Shown: positions 1 to 11,465, counted from the stretch's first letter. The stretch: 57,527 nucleotides of DNA from Gemmatimonadota bacterium (GCA_022564055.1 JADFMD010000008.1:1-57527), one strand, 5' to 3'. Made by a program: numbers and translations. Notes: generated from the sequence alone by a model not told the origin.

Positions 1-672
1 GCGCTCATGATGAGCATTCTCGCGTACGATTGGGTGATGTCGCTCGAGCCCCACTGGTACTCCACGATGGTGGGCCCGTGGTTCTTCATGGGCGCCTTCT
101 GGAGCGGCATCGCGGCCACGGCACTTTCGACGATCTTTCTGAAGCGGGGTGGTGGCGTGGTGGACAAGGCGATGGGCCGGCAGCAGCTCCATGACCTCGG
201 CAAGCTCACCTTCGCCTTCTGCGTGTTTTGGACCTACCTGTTCTTCGCCCAATATCTGGTGATCTGGTACGGAAAACTCCCTTGGGAGCAGGCTTGGATC
301 ATTCACCGGGCTGAAGAGCCCTGGGGCAAGTGGTCGGCGCTCTTGATCGTGATGTGCTTCGTGATTCCGTTCGCAGGCCTGATTGGCCGGAAGGCGAAGA
401 TGAATTCCGCGGTCTTTGGAGTCGTTACGCTGGTGCTTCTCGCAGGATTATGGTTGGAAAAGCACCTCATGGTGGCGCCCTCCATCCGTAGCCCCGATAC
501 TCCGACGTTGGGCGCTACGGAGCTACTCGTGGCGCTCATGTTTCTGGGGATCTTCCTGTACGCCATCCGGTGGTTCCTTTCCACCTTTCCACTCATCCAG
601 GTGTGGCAACCGATGGTGGATCCGGAGACCTTCGAGGTGGAGATGGCGGCTTCAGGGATTCACTCCGCGTGA
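1..672 (+). CDS. actF: Alternative complex III subunit ActF (partial, 5' end missing)
   Basis: C-terminal part of the quinol-interacting membrane subunit ActF of alternative complex III, the quinol:cytochrome c oxidoreductase that stands in for cytochrome bc1 in Gemmatimonadota, Bacteroidota and Chloroflexota. The frame is open to the left edge; the two codons before the first visible Met (Ala-Leu) are in frame, so the Met at base 7 is internal. The visible 223 residues carry the family-typical stretch AYDWVMSLEPHWYSTM, then about five hydrophobic helices and a short hydrophilic tail (seen). ActF usually closes the actABCDEF operon, so the other subunits should lie to the left (inference). 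It ends 16 bp before the convergent GGDEF gene. The related NrfD-like subunit ActC is the main alternative but fits the motif less well. Confidence 0.85.
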   Translation, partial: ALMMSILAYDWVMSLEPHWYSTMVGPWFFMGAFWSGIAATALSTIFLKRGGGVVDKAMGRQQLHDLGKLTFAFCVFWTYLFFAQYLVIWYGKLPWEQAWIIHRAEEPWGKWSALLIVMCFVIPFAGLIGRKAKMNSAVFGVVTLVLLAGLWLEKHLMVAPSIRSPDTPTLGATELLVALMFLGIFLYAIRWFLSTFPLIQVWQPMVDPETFEVEMAASGIHSA

Positions 673-688
673 TGTAACGGCCGCCGGG

Positions 689-2176
689 TCAGCGTTTGGC
701 GGCTTTGTTCTTGTACATGTTCCGGTCTGCGGCCTGAATGAGTTCCTCGACCCCCACCATTTCGGCGGCCTCGAACTCGGCCACGCCAGAACTCACGGTG
801 ACTCCGTGAGACGCCAGGAGGGGGTCTCCCTTGACGCCTTTGTGGATCCGTGCCAGATAACCCTGCGCGCCCTGCGCGTCGCCCTCCGATAGGACCGATA
901 CGAACTCGTCGCCGCCGTATCGCGCGACAAGATTCATGGCCCGATTCTCCTGAGTGAGAATCCCCCCGAAGGCCTTCAGGATTTGGTCTCCAACCACATG
1001 GCCGAGCGTGTCGTTGTAGTGTTTGAACGAGTCCAAATCGAATAGGACAAGCGCCAGTTTTCTGCCACGCCGAGCGGCGGCGACTTCTCGCTCGAGATGG
1101 AGCTGAAGGTGCCGGCGGTTGGACAATCCAGTCAGGGCATCGGTGAGGGAGAGAGCCTGAATACTTGCGTGCAACTCGGCATTATCCAGCGCGGCGGAAG
1201 CTTGTGCCGCCAGCCGGCCCAACATTCGCACATCGGTGTCGGTGAACCGGCGCACCTGCTTGGATCGGGCGGCGAGCGCGCCAACGACCCGGTCTCCGAC
1301 CTTGATCGGGGTCGAGACGGCGCTTCCGGTCTGGAAGCAAATTCCGAGCAGGTCTTCTCGGTTGTCATGGGAGCCGACGTCCTCGATCCGAAAGGGCTCG
1401 CCATTCACCAATACGGCTTCGGCTACGGCGTCAGAGAGGGTCCAGGTGGTTCCTACGGGAAACGGGATTTCCCCGACGGATGTTCGCACGGTGCCACACC
1501 CGTCTTCATGCGTCCAGACCCCAGCCCCGTCGAGATGGAGAAGTTCCATCGTCGCGTAGGAGACCCGCTCCAAGACCTCTTCAAAATCGAGGGAACTCAC
1601 CAGGACTCGACCGATCTCTTCCAGCTTCTCCGCTTCGAACGAGCGCCGCTGTAGCTCTTCCACGTGACGCATGTTCTCCAGGGCGACCGCCGCGAGATCG
1701 GCCACGCGTCCCAGCACTTCGGAGTCGGCGGCCACGTATGCATCGGGGTGCGATGAAAATACTGCGAGTGCCCCGGTGACATGGTTCCTCCACAGGAGGG
1801 GGACCGAGAGGGTCGACCGGGCGCCAGCGCCGGGCGCGCCGTCGCCGGGAAAAAGGAGGGCACCCATATCGGTTTGGTTCTCGATGGCGGTGGGTTCGCC
1901 TGTCCGTAACACTTCGCTGTCGGAACCCGCGTAGGTGAGTCCAGACTTGCTCTCTTTGCCTTCTTTCGCGCTGAAGACGACGGTAGCGACCTCACTCTGA
2001 TCGTCGTAGAGGGAGAGCATGAATCCTGAGAGTTCGATCACCTTGGCGGTCTCGACGTAGATCGTTTGATAAAGGTCCCGCGAGGTGGAGCTGCCGAGGA
2101 AGGTGCGGCCCAAGCCGAGCAAGGCCCGATAACGCTCTTCGAGCGGTGCGGTACCGGTCGGCTCAGGTGTTTTCAT
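689..2176 (-). CDS. GAF-GAF-GGDEF diguanylate cyclase
   Basis: Predicted cytoplasmic diguanylate cyclase of 495 residues that makes cyclic di-GMP from two GTP. Order of domains: a first GAF-like sensor domain at about residues 15-165, a second GAF domain at about 185-330, and a GGDEF domain at about 335-495 with an intact active-site loop GGDEF at 421-425. The domain also has FDLDSFKHYNDTLGHVVGD, the usual Mg2+/GTP-binding helix. The allosteric inhibition site (RxxD just before the active loop) reads RAMN, so product inhibition is probably lost. No membrane helix or signal peptide is visible, so the GAF domains should sense an internal ligand. It is convergent with actF and separated from the upstream trmJ-like gene by a terminator-like hairpin, so it is probably its own transcript. 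The family is certain; the signal sensed is unknown. Confidence 0.93.
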   Translation of the reverse strand: MKTPEPTGTAPLEERYRALLGLGRTFLGSSTSRDLYQTIYVETAKVIELSGFMLSLYDDQSEVATVVFSAKEGKESKSGLTYAGSDSEVLRTGEPTAIENQTDMGALLFPGDGAPGAGARSTLSVPLLWRNHVTGALAVFSSHPDAYVAADSEVLGRVADLAAVALENMRHVEELQRRSFEAEKLEEIGRVLVSSLDFEEVLERVSYATMELLHLDGAGVWTHEDGCGTVRTSVGEIPFPVGTTWTLSDAVAEAVLVNGEPFRIEDVGSHDNREDLLGICFQTGSAVSTPIKVGDRVVGALAARSKQVRRFTDTDVRMLGRLAAQASAALDNAELHASIQALSLTDALTGLSNRRHLQLHLEREVAAARRGRKLALVLFDLDSFKHYNDTLGHVVGDQILKAFGGILTQENRAMNLVARYGGDEFVSVLSEGDAQGAQGYLARIHKGVKGDPLLASHGVTVSSGVAEFEAAEMVGVEELIQAADRNMYKNKAAKR

Positions 2177-2241
2177 ATCGGGGGGCCGAAGAAGAGCCGC
2201 CGGACGGGGCAGAAAGATCGTCCCTCTTACTGCGGAACGTG

Positions 2242-2261
2242 TTGACTGTGCTACAAGTCAA
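2242..2261. repeat. Short inverted repeat in GGDEF upstream region
   Basis: TTGACT (2242-2247) and AGTCAA (2256-2261) form a 6-bp inverted repeat with an 8-base gap, inside the AT-richer leader of the diguanylate cyclase gene, about 66 bases upstream of its start. It could be a protein-binding site; no promoter hexamers are clear enough to place it relative to a start of transcription. Confidence 0.3.
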
Positions 2262-2294
2262 TAAGATAAGGACAAATAAGTGAGGTTTCCAAGG

Positions 2295-2324
2295 GAAAAA
2301 AGGTCCGATGCACTCCTCATCCGG
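2295..2324 (-). terminator. Probable intrinsic terminator after the trmJ-like gene
   Basis: On the minus strand, CCGGATG and CATCGG form a stem with one bulged base (hairpin at 2305-2324), and two bases later there is a run of six U residues (2296-2301). It lies 26 bases beyond the trmJ-like stop codon and before the GGDEF gene, so it would end the acyl-CoA dehydrogenase-tatA-trmJ transcript. Confidence 0.5.
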
Positions 2325-2350
2325 TCATCGTCCGAGGCGGGATCGCGGAC

Positions 2351-3133
2351 TCAGGAGCGCTCCCGGAGGGAAGCGCGGCGCTCACTTCCCGCCTCGTCTC
2401 GGTCAAAGTAGCGCTCCATCTCGAACCCCATGGCCCGTACCAGACGTGTTTCCCGGAGATCCGGCTCGGCCCGGGAAAAAATGGTACGAAGAAGGCGCAT
2501 GACACTGTCGGGGTGCCGGTCCCCTTTGAAAAAGTCGATTCGGTGCAACCCCCGATCGAGGGCGGCGTACATTTCCTCGAGGTCCTTTTGGGTTGCCGGC
2601 CCCTGGTCCCGTTTGCCCTTTGGTAACGGAGCGTCCTCGGATGCCACGAGATAGATCTCGTAGCAGAGAACCAGACAGGCCTGAGCCAGGTTGAGGCTCG
2701 GATATTCCGCGGACGTCGGAACGATCGCAACCGTCTGACAGAGGTCGAGTGCCTCGTTTGTGAGTCCTCGGTCTTCCCTGCCGAAGACCAGAGCCACGAG
2801 TCCATTGCCGGTGCTCGTGACGATTCGGGGCGCGACCTCCCTGGGCCTGGCATAATTACGCTGTGCGGTCCGGGGCCGGGCGCTGGTTCCGACGCTGAGC
2901 ACCACGTCGGACAGGGCGTCCTGGAGAGTGTCGTAAATCTCCGCTGCTTGCGTCAGATCTTCGCTTCGGTGGGCGATACCGCCGATGCGGTAAGTGTCGA
3001 AGTCGTCCGGGTTCACGAGGCGTAACCTGGACAGGCCCATATTCATCATTACGCGGACGACGCCGGCGACATTTACAACGTCCTTGGGCTCGTCCAACAC
3101 GATGACGACGTTGTCGAGGGCCGCCGTCTCCAT
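2351..3133 (-). CDS. TrmH/SpoU-family RNA 2'-O-methyltransferase (TrmJ-like)
   Basis: SPOUT-fold S-adenosylmethionine-dependent RNA ribose methyltransferase, 260 residues. The knot motifs are visible: VVNVAGVVRVMMNMG near the N-terminus (motif 1, with the usual N/R positions partly altered), LVFGREDRGLTNEALDLC in the middle (motif 2), and YPSLNLAQACLVLCYEIY (motif 3, residues about 178-195). The C-terminal 60 residues form a helical extension as in TrmJ, which methylates position 32 of the tRNA anticodon loop. The tRNA assignment is inference from the overall layout; an rRNA target is possible. It lies 12 bp downstream of tatA and appears to be the last gene of the acyl-CoA dehydrogenase-tatA-trmJ transcription unit. 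Confidence 0.85.
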   Translation of the reverse strand: METAALDNVVIVLDEPKDVVNVAGVVRVMMNMGLSRLRLVNPDDFDTYRIGGIAHRSEDLTQAAEIYDTLQDALSDVVLSVGTSARPRTAQRNYARPREVAPRIVTSTGNGLVALVFGREDRGLTNEALDLCQTVAIVPTSAEYPSLNLAQACLVLCYEIYLVASEDAPLPKGKRDQGPATQKDLEEMYAALDRGLHRIDFFKGDRHPDSVMRLLRTIFSRAEPDLRETRLVRAMGFEMERYFDRDEAGSERRASLRERS

Positions 3134-3145
3134 CAGGTTTTCGTT

Positions 3146-3340
3146 CTAGGACCTGTCGTCTTCCGGGGGGTCCTCGAGCGTGCGGTCGCTTGGGGTCTCG
3201 TCACTCTTGCCGAGGGCCATCTTGAAGTTCCGAATGCCCTCTCCGAGGCCGCGACCGATCACGGGAATCCTTTTCGCCCCGAAGAAAAACATCACGATCA
3301 GGAGGATCAGGCCAATCTCCCAAATTCCGAGCCCGGTCAT
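3146..3340 (-). CDS. tatA: Sec-independent translocase protein TatA/E
   Basis: Small single-span membrane protein of 64 residues, a TatA-type component of the twin-arginine protein export pathway that forms the pore-like oligomer. It has a short N-terminal transmembrane helix (residues about 5-20), the hinge FFGAKRIP with the conserved Phe-Gly, and an amphipathic helix (IGRGLGEGIRNFKMAL), followed by an acidic tail rich in Asp, Glu and Pro. The length is at the short end for the family but complete. The start codon overlaps the stop of the acyl-CoA dehydrogenase gene (ATGA), which suggests translational coupling. tatB and tatC are not in the window. Confidence 0.92.
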   Translation of the reverse strand: MTGLGIWEIGLILLIVMFFFGAKRIPVIGRGLGEGIRNFKMALGKSDETPSDRTLEDPPEDDRS

Positions 3341-4512
3341 CCGAGAAGTACCCTGGCGATGGTTTGAAGCTGCATATTCGTCGTGCCCTCGTAAATCGTG
3401 CCGATCTTAGAATCGCGATAGAATTTTTCTACCGGATATTCGGTGGTAAACCCGTACCCACCGTAAAGATCGATACACAAAGAAGTCACCTTCTGTGCCA
3501 TTCGCGAGGAATGTAGCTTGGCCATCGCCGCTGGCACCAGGAAGTCCTCGCTGGCGTCCTTGAGCCGAGCCGCGTTGTAGACCAGAAGTCTGGAGGCCTC
3601 CAACTCCGTCGCCGCGTCCGCCAACTGGAACTGTACGCCCTGAAAATCGACGATCGGGCGGCCGAACTGTTCTCGTTCTTTTACATAACGCAAGGTGTGA
3701 TCCAGCGCTCCCTGTGCGGTGCCTACCATCTGCGCACCGATCCCGATTCGGCCCTCGTTCAGGGTCTCGATCGCCACCTTGTATCCCTTTCCGACCTCAC
3801 CCAAGACATTTCCGTCGGGAACTCTCACGGCGTTGAGAATCACCTCCGTCGTGGAGGAGGCGCGAATTCCGAGCTTGTCCTCCTTCTTTCCCACCGAGAA
3901 CCCCTCGCTGTCGCGATCCACGATGAAGGCCGTGATGCCCTTATACCCTGCGTCGGGATCCACCGTGGCGAAGACGACGAACATGGAGGCCTCACTCCCA
4001 TTCGTGATCCACAGCTTCTGCCCCTCGAGCACCCAAGCGTCGCCATCTCGAGTCGCTCGACACCTCAGCGAAAAAGCGTCGGAGCCGCTTCCGGCCTCCG
4101 AGAGGGCGTACGCGCCCACCCACTCAGAAGCGAGCTTGGGAAAGTAGTGTGCTTTCAACTCGTCGGATCCCCACCGACCGAGTGCGTTGTTGACCAGCGT
4201 GTTCTGGACATCGACCAAGGTCGCTACGGAGGGATCGGTCCTCGACATCTCCTCCACGACCAGGACCGAGGTGAAGAAGCTGGATCCGGCTCCACCGAAC
4301 TCCTCCGGGATCTCGATCCCCATGAGACCCAGCTCGAAGAGTTGGGGAAGCAGACCAGCGTCCAGCTCCTGTGATCGATCCATTTGAGATACGAGCGGAG
4401 CGATCTCCGAGGTCGAGAAATCCCGTACCGCCTCCCGGAACATTTGCTCTTCGTCCGAGAGGGAGGTCAGGGCCGGACGGATCTCGGATTCGGTCTTCTT
4501 GAACGTATCCAT
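3337..4512 (-). CDS. Acyl-CoA dehydrogenase
   Basis: FAD-dependent acyl-CoA dehydrogenase of 391 residues, catalysing alpha,beta-dehydrogenation of acyl-CoA thioesters in fatty-acid or branched-chain amino-acid breakdown. Visible landmarks: YALSEAGSGSDAFSLRCRA (FAD-binding region), LWITNGSEA, the long C-terminal helical domain with REQFGRPI, and the C-terminal IYEGTTNMQLQTIAR that carries the catalytic Glu of short/medium-chain enzymes. The frame is open another 78 codons upstream, but that part overlaps the gcvH region and is not family-like; the Met at 4510-4512 starts a normal N-terminus (SLSDEEQMFREAVRDF). The substrate chain cannot be read from sequence. It is first in a unit with tatA and trmJ-like and divergent from gcvH. 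Confidence 0.93.
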   Translation of the reverse strand: MDTFKKTESEIRPALTSLSDEEQMFREAVRDFSTSEIAPLVSQMDRSQELDAGLLPQLFELGLMGIEIPEEFGGAGSSFFTSVLVVEEMSRTDPSVATLVDVQNTLVNNALGRWGSDELKAHYFPKLASEWVGAYALSEAGSGSDAFSLRCRATRDGDAWVLEGQKLWITNGSEASMFVVFATVDPDAGYKGITAFIVDRDSEGFSVGKKEDKLGIRASSTTEVILNAVRVPDGNVLGEVGKGYKVAIETLNEGRIGIGAQMVGTAQGALDHTLRYVKEREQFGRPIVDFQGVQFQLADAATELEASRLLVYNAARLKDASEDFLVPAAMAKLHSSRMAQKVTSLCIDLYGGYGFTTEYPVEKFYRDSKIGTIYEGTTNMQLQTIARVLLG

Positions 4513-4665
4513 GTTCTCTATACTTTTGCGCCGAGATCGTTGTAAAAGGGCCGAAAGCTCTCGTCGAAAAACTACCGGAATACTCTGGAAGTTAACACAC
4601 GAGAAATCCGCCTGGTGATTGACCGCCTCATACCAATCTTTGAGACACCTTAGCCTGGAGAAGTG

Positions 4666-5055
4666 ATGTCCGAAATCCCCGATGGGCTGCGATATACCGA
4701 GGATCATGAGTATATGAAGGCGACGGATGAGAGCGGGGTATATCAAGTCGGAATTACGGACTATGCCCAGGGGGAGTTGGGGGACGTCGTTTTCCTCGAG
4801 TTACCTGCAGTCGGGGAGAGCTTCGAGGTAAAGGCCACGTTCGGGACGATCGAGGCCGTCAAGGCGGTGAGTGATCTGTACTGTCCGGTGGACGGTGAAA
4901 TCGTTGAGGTGAACGCCTCGCTGGAGGAGGACCCCTCGATCGTAAACAGTGACCCCTATGGCGCGGGTTGGATGGTTCGGCTGCGCGTCGGTGATCAGGG
5001 TGCGGTCGATGCCCTCATGGACGCCTCGGCCTATCAGACGTTAGTGGGCGAGTAG
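4666..5055 (+). CDS. gcvH: Glycine cleavage system H protein
   Basis: Lipoyl-carrier protein of the glycine cleavage system, about 129 residues. It shuttles the aminomethyl group from the P protein to the T protein and then passes reducing equivalents to the L protein. The lipoylation motif [10 protein letters not shown] is present with the acceptor Lys at residue 66, and the N-terminus [13 protein letters not shown] is typical of the family. A GTG at 4663 is in frame, but GGAG at 4657-4660 is well spaced only for the ATG at 4666. gcvP follows after a 10-bp gap, so the two are co-transcribed. No T-protein gene (gcvT) is next to them. Divergent from the acyl-CoA dehydrogenase gene across 153 bp; no glycine riboswitch was recognised there. 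Confidence 0.95.
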   Translation: MSEIPDGLRYTEDHEYMKATDESGVYQVGITDYAQGELGDVVFLELPAVGESFEVKATFGTIEAVKAVSDLYCPVDGEIVEVNASLEEDPSIVNSDPYGAGWMVRLRVGDQGAVDALMDASAYQTLVGE

Positions 5056-5065
5056 CTGGACACGA

Positions 5066-7969
<2,904 letters not shown>

Positions 7970-8004
7970 ATTTCCTCTAAAGGCACATTGAGGAGACGTT
8001 TCAC

Positions 8005-8694
8005 ATGGCAGTGCTGGACTACTACGGTCACTCGACGTTCGGCCTCACGACGGACGACGGGACCCGAGTGATCATCGACCCGTTCTTCGACGACAATCCC
8101 TGGACGGAGGTGAGCCCATCCGACGTCGAGGCCGACTTCATCTTCTGTACGCACGGCCATTTCGACCATTTCGTGGACGCGATCGCCATAGCCAAGAACA
8201 CGGGCGCCACGGTCGTGGGCGCCTTCGAGCTCATCGAATATGTCCAGAGCCAGGGAGTGGAGAACGTCCACCCGATGCACATTGGGGGTGGTTGGGACTT
8301 TCCCTTCGGGCGCGTGAAATTGACCGTCGCCATCCACGGAGGCAGGGTCCACGGAGAGGGTGCCGAGGGCTTCACCACCAGCCCTGCTGGGCTGCTCTTC
8401 GACCTCGGCCCGGGCAAGCGTCTGTACCACGCGGGTGATACCGCTCTGACCATGGATATGCAGCTTCTCAAGGGAAGGGTCGACGTTGCCCTGCTCCCGA
8501 TGGGGGACAACTTCACCATGGGACCGGAGGATGCGGTGACCGCGATCGAGTTCATCGAGCCCTCCGTGGTGATTCCGATCCACTACGACACTTGGCCCTT
8601 CATCGAGCAAGACGTCGAGGCCTTTGCCGCCCTCGTCGGCGCCCGCGCCCGAGTCGTGATCATCGAGCCTGGAAAGGGTTCGTACGAGTTTTGA
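8005..8694 (+). CDS. UPF0173 metallo-beta-lactamase-fold hydrolase
   Basis: Metal-dependent hydrolase of the UPF0173 family (YtkL-like), 229 residues, a soluble cytoplasmic metallo-beta-lactamase fold. The metal site is visible in THGHFDH (HxHxDH type, around residues 50-56), with further ligands in LYHAGDTALTMDM and the C-terminal PIHYDTWPF. The N-terminus DYYGHSTFGL is family-typical. The substrate of the family is not established. It lies between gcvP and the lipoate ligase-family gene, with a good ribosome binding site (GAGGAG before the start), and is probably co-transcribed with both; whether it takes part in glycine or lipoate metabolism is unknown. Confidence 0.9.
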   Translation: MAVLDYYGHSTFGLTTDDGTRVIIDPFFDDNPWTEVSPSDVEADFIFCTHGHFDHFVDAIAIAKNTGATVVGAFELIEYVQSQGVENVHPMHIGGGWDFPFGRVKLTVAIHGGRVHGEGAEGFTTSPAGLLFDLGPGKRLYHAGDTALTMDMQLLKGRVDVALLPMGDNFTMGPEDAVTAIEFIEPSVVIPIHYDTWPFIEQDVEAFAALVGARARVVIIEPGKGSYEF

Positions 8695-8726
8695 CGGTCG
8701 CCTCCGGGTTCGCACTGCCAGGCTCG

Positions 8727-9593
8727 ATGCGACCCGAACAGGGCCGTGGCGCGCCAGGGCGGGGTGTACTCGGGACCGAGGCGCTCAGGTGGAGGGTTCT
8801 CGTCGATCCACCGGCTTCCGGTCCGAGAAACATGGCCGTGGATCACGCGCTCGCGGCCTGTCTTTGTCCCGGCGAGGCGGTGTTCCGCGTCTACCGGTGG
8901 AGTCGTCCTACCGTGTCCTTCGGCCGCAACGAGCCTGCCCGCGACCGCTACGATCCCGCCGCCGGTCGCAGCGCCGGCATCGAGTTCGTACGCCGGCCGA
9001 CCGGCGGACGGGCCGTTTTACACGACCGGGAGCTCACCTATGCAGCGATCCTTCCGCTCAAGGGGCGGGGAGGCCTCAGAGCGACGTACGAGCTGATCAA
9101 CCGGGGGTTGGTGCAGGCCCTTGGGTCATTGGGCGTCCCGGCCGTGATGGTGGAGGTAGGAGGCTCGCCCGCGGGTCTGGACTCTGGACCCTGTTTTAAT
9201 CAGCCCGCCCCCGGCGAAGTGACCGTGGGGGGGAGAAAACTCGTCGGAAGCGCGCAGGCTCGGCTCGAGGGGGCGATTCTCCAGCATGGATCTCTGCTCA
9301 TCGGTCCCGGGCAGGAGCGGCTACTTGGGCTGGGGTCGCCGTCTGCAGGGTCCAGGGCGGGTGGAAAAGCGATGGAGCCTGGGAAATACGAGCGTGTTCA
9401 GGCGCCGATCTCCCTCGAGGAAGTGCTGGGCCAGGCCCCGTCCTGGTACGATCTTGCAGAGGCCGTCATCTCGGGTCTGAGGGGTTTGGCAGGGGGCGAT
9501 TGGCATCGCGGCGAACTCACCGAGCCCGAGCGGGTCAAGTCCCTGGAATTTGCCGAGCGGTACGCTTCGGCGGAGTGGACGTGGCGCCGGTAG
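8727..9593 (+). CDS. Lipoate-protein ligase A-family protein (BPL/LPL domain)
   Basis: Cofactor transferase of the biotin/lipoate ligase fold, about 288 residues. Such proteins attach lipoate or octanoate to carrier domains such as GcvH. Landmarks: ARNMAVDHALA-like start helix (here RNMAVDHALAACL), VRRPTGGRAVLHDRELTYA (the RRxTGGRAVxH substrate-binding motif) and the conserved Lys in VGGRKLVGSAQAR. It may be a lipoate ligase (LplA) or an octanoyltransferase (LipM-type); LipM enzymes have a conserved catalytic Cys, and the Cys in SGPCFNQPAPGEV is in a suitable region, so LipM is a good alternative. The start is uncertain: the ATG at 8727, or a TTG at 8691 overlapping the previous stop (TTGA) with GGAAAGGG upstream. 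Its place behind gcvH-gcvP supports a role in GcvH lipoylation (inference). Confidence 0.85.
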   Translation: MRPEQGRGAPGRGVLGTEALRWRVLVDPPASGPRNMAVDHALAACLCPGEAVFRVYRWSRPTVSFGRNEPARDRYDPAAGRSAGIEFVRRPTGGRAVLHDRELTYAAILPLKGRGGLRATYELINRGLVQALGSLGVPAVMVEVGGSPAGLDSGPCFNQPAPGEVTVGGRKLVGSAQARLEGAILQHGSLLIGPGQERLLGLGSPSAGSRAGGKAMEPGKYERVQAPISLEEVLGQAPSWYDLAEAVISGLRGLAGGDWHRGELTEPERVKSLEFAERYASAEWTWRR

Positions 9594-9626
9594 GAGTGGC
9601 GCAGGCAATGGGCCGCGGACCCCGTT

Positions 9627-9634
9627 GAGGAGGG
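9627..9634 (+). promoter_or_regulatory. Ribosome binding site pointing to a CTG start
   Basis: GAGGAGGG lies 4 bases before an in-frame CTG at 9639 and 28 bases before the first ATG (9663) of the first substrate-binding lipoprotein. Only the CTG has normal spacing, and it adds a basic n-region (L/M-RKTRCVA) to what is otherwise a very short signal peptide. Confidence 0.5.
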
Positions 9635-9662
9635 CGCCCTGAGAAAAACTCGATGTGTCGCG

Positions 9663-11411
9663 ATGATGCTGGCGCTGATGGCCTTTGGGACGAGTGCGTG
9701 TCGTGACGGGGGCGCTCCCGTTGCCAAAAGCTCCCCATGGAGTCTGGACCCCTCGGTAGTGGAGGCGGGAGCGGGCATCCCCTTCTGTGAAGAAGCCACG
9801 GCCCGGGTCGCGGAGTTCATGAGTCGCTTCGAGGGGCAGGTACCTCCGTCGCAACGGTATGGGGGCACGGCCGTTGTTGGCGTACCGGGTGAGATGGCAG
9901 GCGGGATGAACGCGCATCTCTCCGCTCAGCATGAAAGCAGTCAGCACCAGATCTTCGTCAACCTCATGACGCTCGTCCGGTATGACTCGGATTTGAATCC
10001 GACGCCGTATTTAGCCGAGTCCTGGGATGTGTCGGACGACGGCACGGAGCTCACTTTCCACCTCCGGGACGATGTGTATTGGCACGACGGAGAACTCACC
10101 GATGCCTACGATGTAGCGTACACGTTCGAGCGCGCCACCGACCCCGCTACGGGTTTTTCAAACGAGGGATGGTGGACGTACGTGGACAAGGGTCCGAGCT
10201 CGGTAGAGATCATCGATTCCTTGACCGTGCGCTTCCGCATGACGCCCCACGCTGATTTCATCGATCCGTGGACAATGCTGGCCATTATGCCGGGCCATCT
10301 ATTAGAGGACGTGCCTGCTGAGGAGCTGCGGACGCACCCGTACGGATCGGTATGTCCGGTAGGGAACGGGCCGTTCATTTTCGTCTCGCATCGGCAGGAT
10401 GCGAGCTGGACGTTTCAGGCGAACCCCGTGTTTCCGGAGGGTCTTGGAGGGCGGCCGTACCTCGACCGGTACGTATACCGGAGTGTGACCGATCAGACCA
10501 CGTTGTTGACGGAGCTGCTGACGGAGAGGCTGGACGTGTTCGTTTCGCCCACACCGGACCAAGCGGCGGTAATCGTTGATTCGGACGTGCTCGATTTGTA
10601 TCGATTTACCAATCGGCAGATTGTCCTAGTCGCTTGGAACTCCCGCCGTCGCCAGCTCGCGGACAAGAGAGTTCGGATGGCGATCACGAGGGGGACGAAC
10701 CGCGAAGAGATTGTGGCTGGCCTCGTCGGTGACTACGGAGTCGTGGCGAACGGCACCGTACCCTCGTACCACTGGGCTTACGACGCGTCTCTGGGAGCTG
10801 AGGCGACGTCATACGATCCGGGCGCCGCACGGGCACTTCTGGACCAGGCCGGATGGAGGGACCGGGACGGAGACGGGGTGCGGGAGAATCCCGAGGGCGC
10901 CCCTCTCTCTTTCACGCTCAAGTATAACCCGGACCAGGTGCGGCAAGCTGTCGCGGAGATCATGCAGGCTCAACTTTTGGACATCGGCGTCGAGGTCGTC
11001 CCGACGGCGGTGGATCTGGGAACATTGATCCAGCAGGTGACGGATCCCCGATCCAGGGACTTCGAAGGTGCGATCCTGGGCTGGGTGACGGACATTAGGT
11101 TGGATGACACGAGCCTTTTTCACAGCGAACGGACCGAAGGCCCTCTCGCGTGGGCCGGCACCCGACGCCTGGATATCGATCAATATCTGGACCGGCTTCC
11201 CTTGATCCTGGACCGTGGGATGGCCAAGCCGATTTGGGACGCGTACCAGGAACTCCTGGTCGACGAGCAGCCCTACACCTGGCTTTATCAACCGGATCGG
11301 TTGAACGGGGTAAACAAGCGCATCCGGGACGTAGTCATGGACATTCGGGGCGATTGGGTGAACCTCAAGGATTGGTGGATCCCATCTGAGCTGAGGCGCG
11401 TTACACGGTAG
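9663..11411 (+). CDS. Peptide ABC transporter substrate-binding lipoprotein (copy 1)
   Basis: Extracytoplasmic solute-binding protein of family 5 (DppA/OppA-like), 582 residues from the ATG. It would deliver oligopeptides or a related solute to the permeases encoded downstream. The N-terminus is a lipoprotein signal ending in FGTSAC; the core has the family features YLAESWDVSDDG, LRDDVYWHDGELTDAYDVAYTF and RVRMAITRGTNREEI-like helix (here KRVRMAITRGTNREEI). The ATG at 9663 gives a short signal lacking basic residues; a CTG at 9639 with an ideal ribosome binding site would add MRKTRCVA and is probably the real start. The next gene is a close paralogue (roughly two thirds identical by eye), a tandem duplication. 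First gene of the importer operon, about 70 bp after the lipoate ligase gene. Confidence 0.9.
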   Translation: MMLALMAFGTSACRDGGAPVAKSSPWSLDPSVVEAGAGIPFCEEATARVAEFMSRFEGQVPPSQRYGGTAVVGVPGEMAGGMNAHLSAQHESSQHQIFVNLMTLVRYDSDLNPTPYLAESWDVSDDGTELTFHLRDDVYWHDGELTDAYDVAYTFERATDPATGFSNEGWWTYVDKGPSSVEIIDSLTVRFRMTPHADFIDPWTMLAIMPGHLLEDVPAEELRTHPYGSVCPVGNGPFIFVSHRQDASWTFQANPVFPEGLGGRPYLDRYVYRSVTDQTTLLTELLTERLDVFVSPTPDQAAVIVDSDVLDLYRFTNRQIVLVAWNSRRRQLADKRVRMAITRGTNREEIVAGLVGDYGVVANGTVPSYHWAYDASLGAEATSYDPGAARALLDQAGWRDRDGDGVRENPEGAPLSFTLKYNPDQVRQAVAEIMQAQLLDIGVEVVPTAVDLGTLIQQVTDPRSRDFEGAILGWVTDIRLDDTSLFHSERTEGPLAWAGTRRLDIDQYLDRLPLILDRGMAKPIWDAYQELLVDEQPYTWLYQPDRLNGVNKRIRDVVMDIRGDWVNLKDWWIPSELRRVTR

Positions 11412-11465
11412 AGGCCGGGTATATTGGCGTTACTGGGCATCTTGACATCAGCAGAGGAGAGGAGC

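Noticed and set aside
4619-4642. Promoter of TTG and TAnnTTTG type before gcvH
   Set aside because: AATCTTTG is a near match, but the only upstream TTG is 13 bases away, outside the 19-21 base spacing.
4513-4662. Glycine riboswitch ahead of gcvH
   Set aside because: The leader lacks the tandem conserved core pieces of glycine aptamers and is too short for a two-aptamer form; no gcv riboswitch can be claimed.
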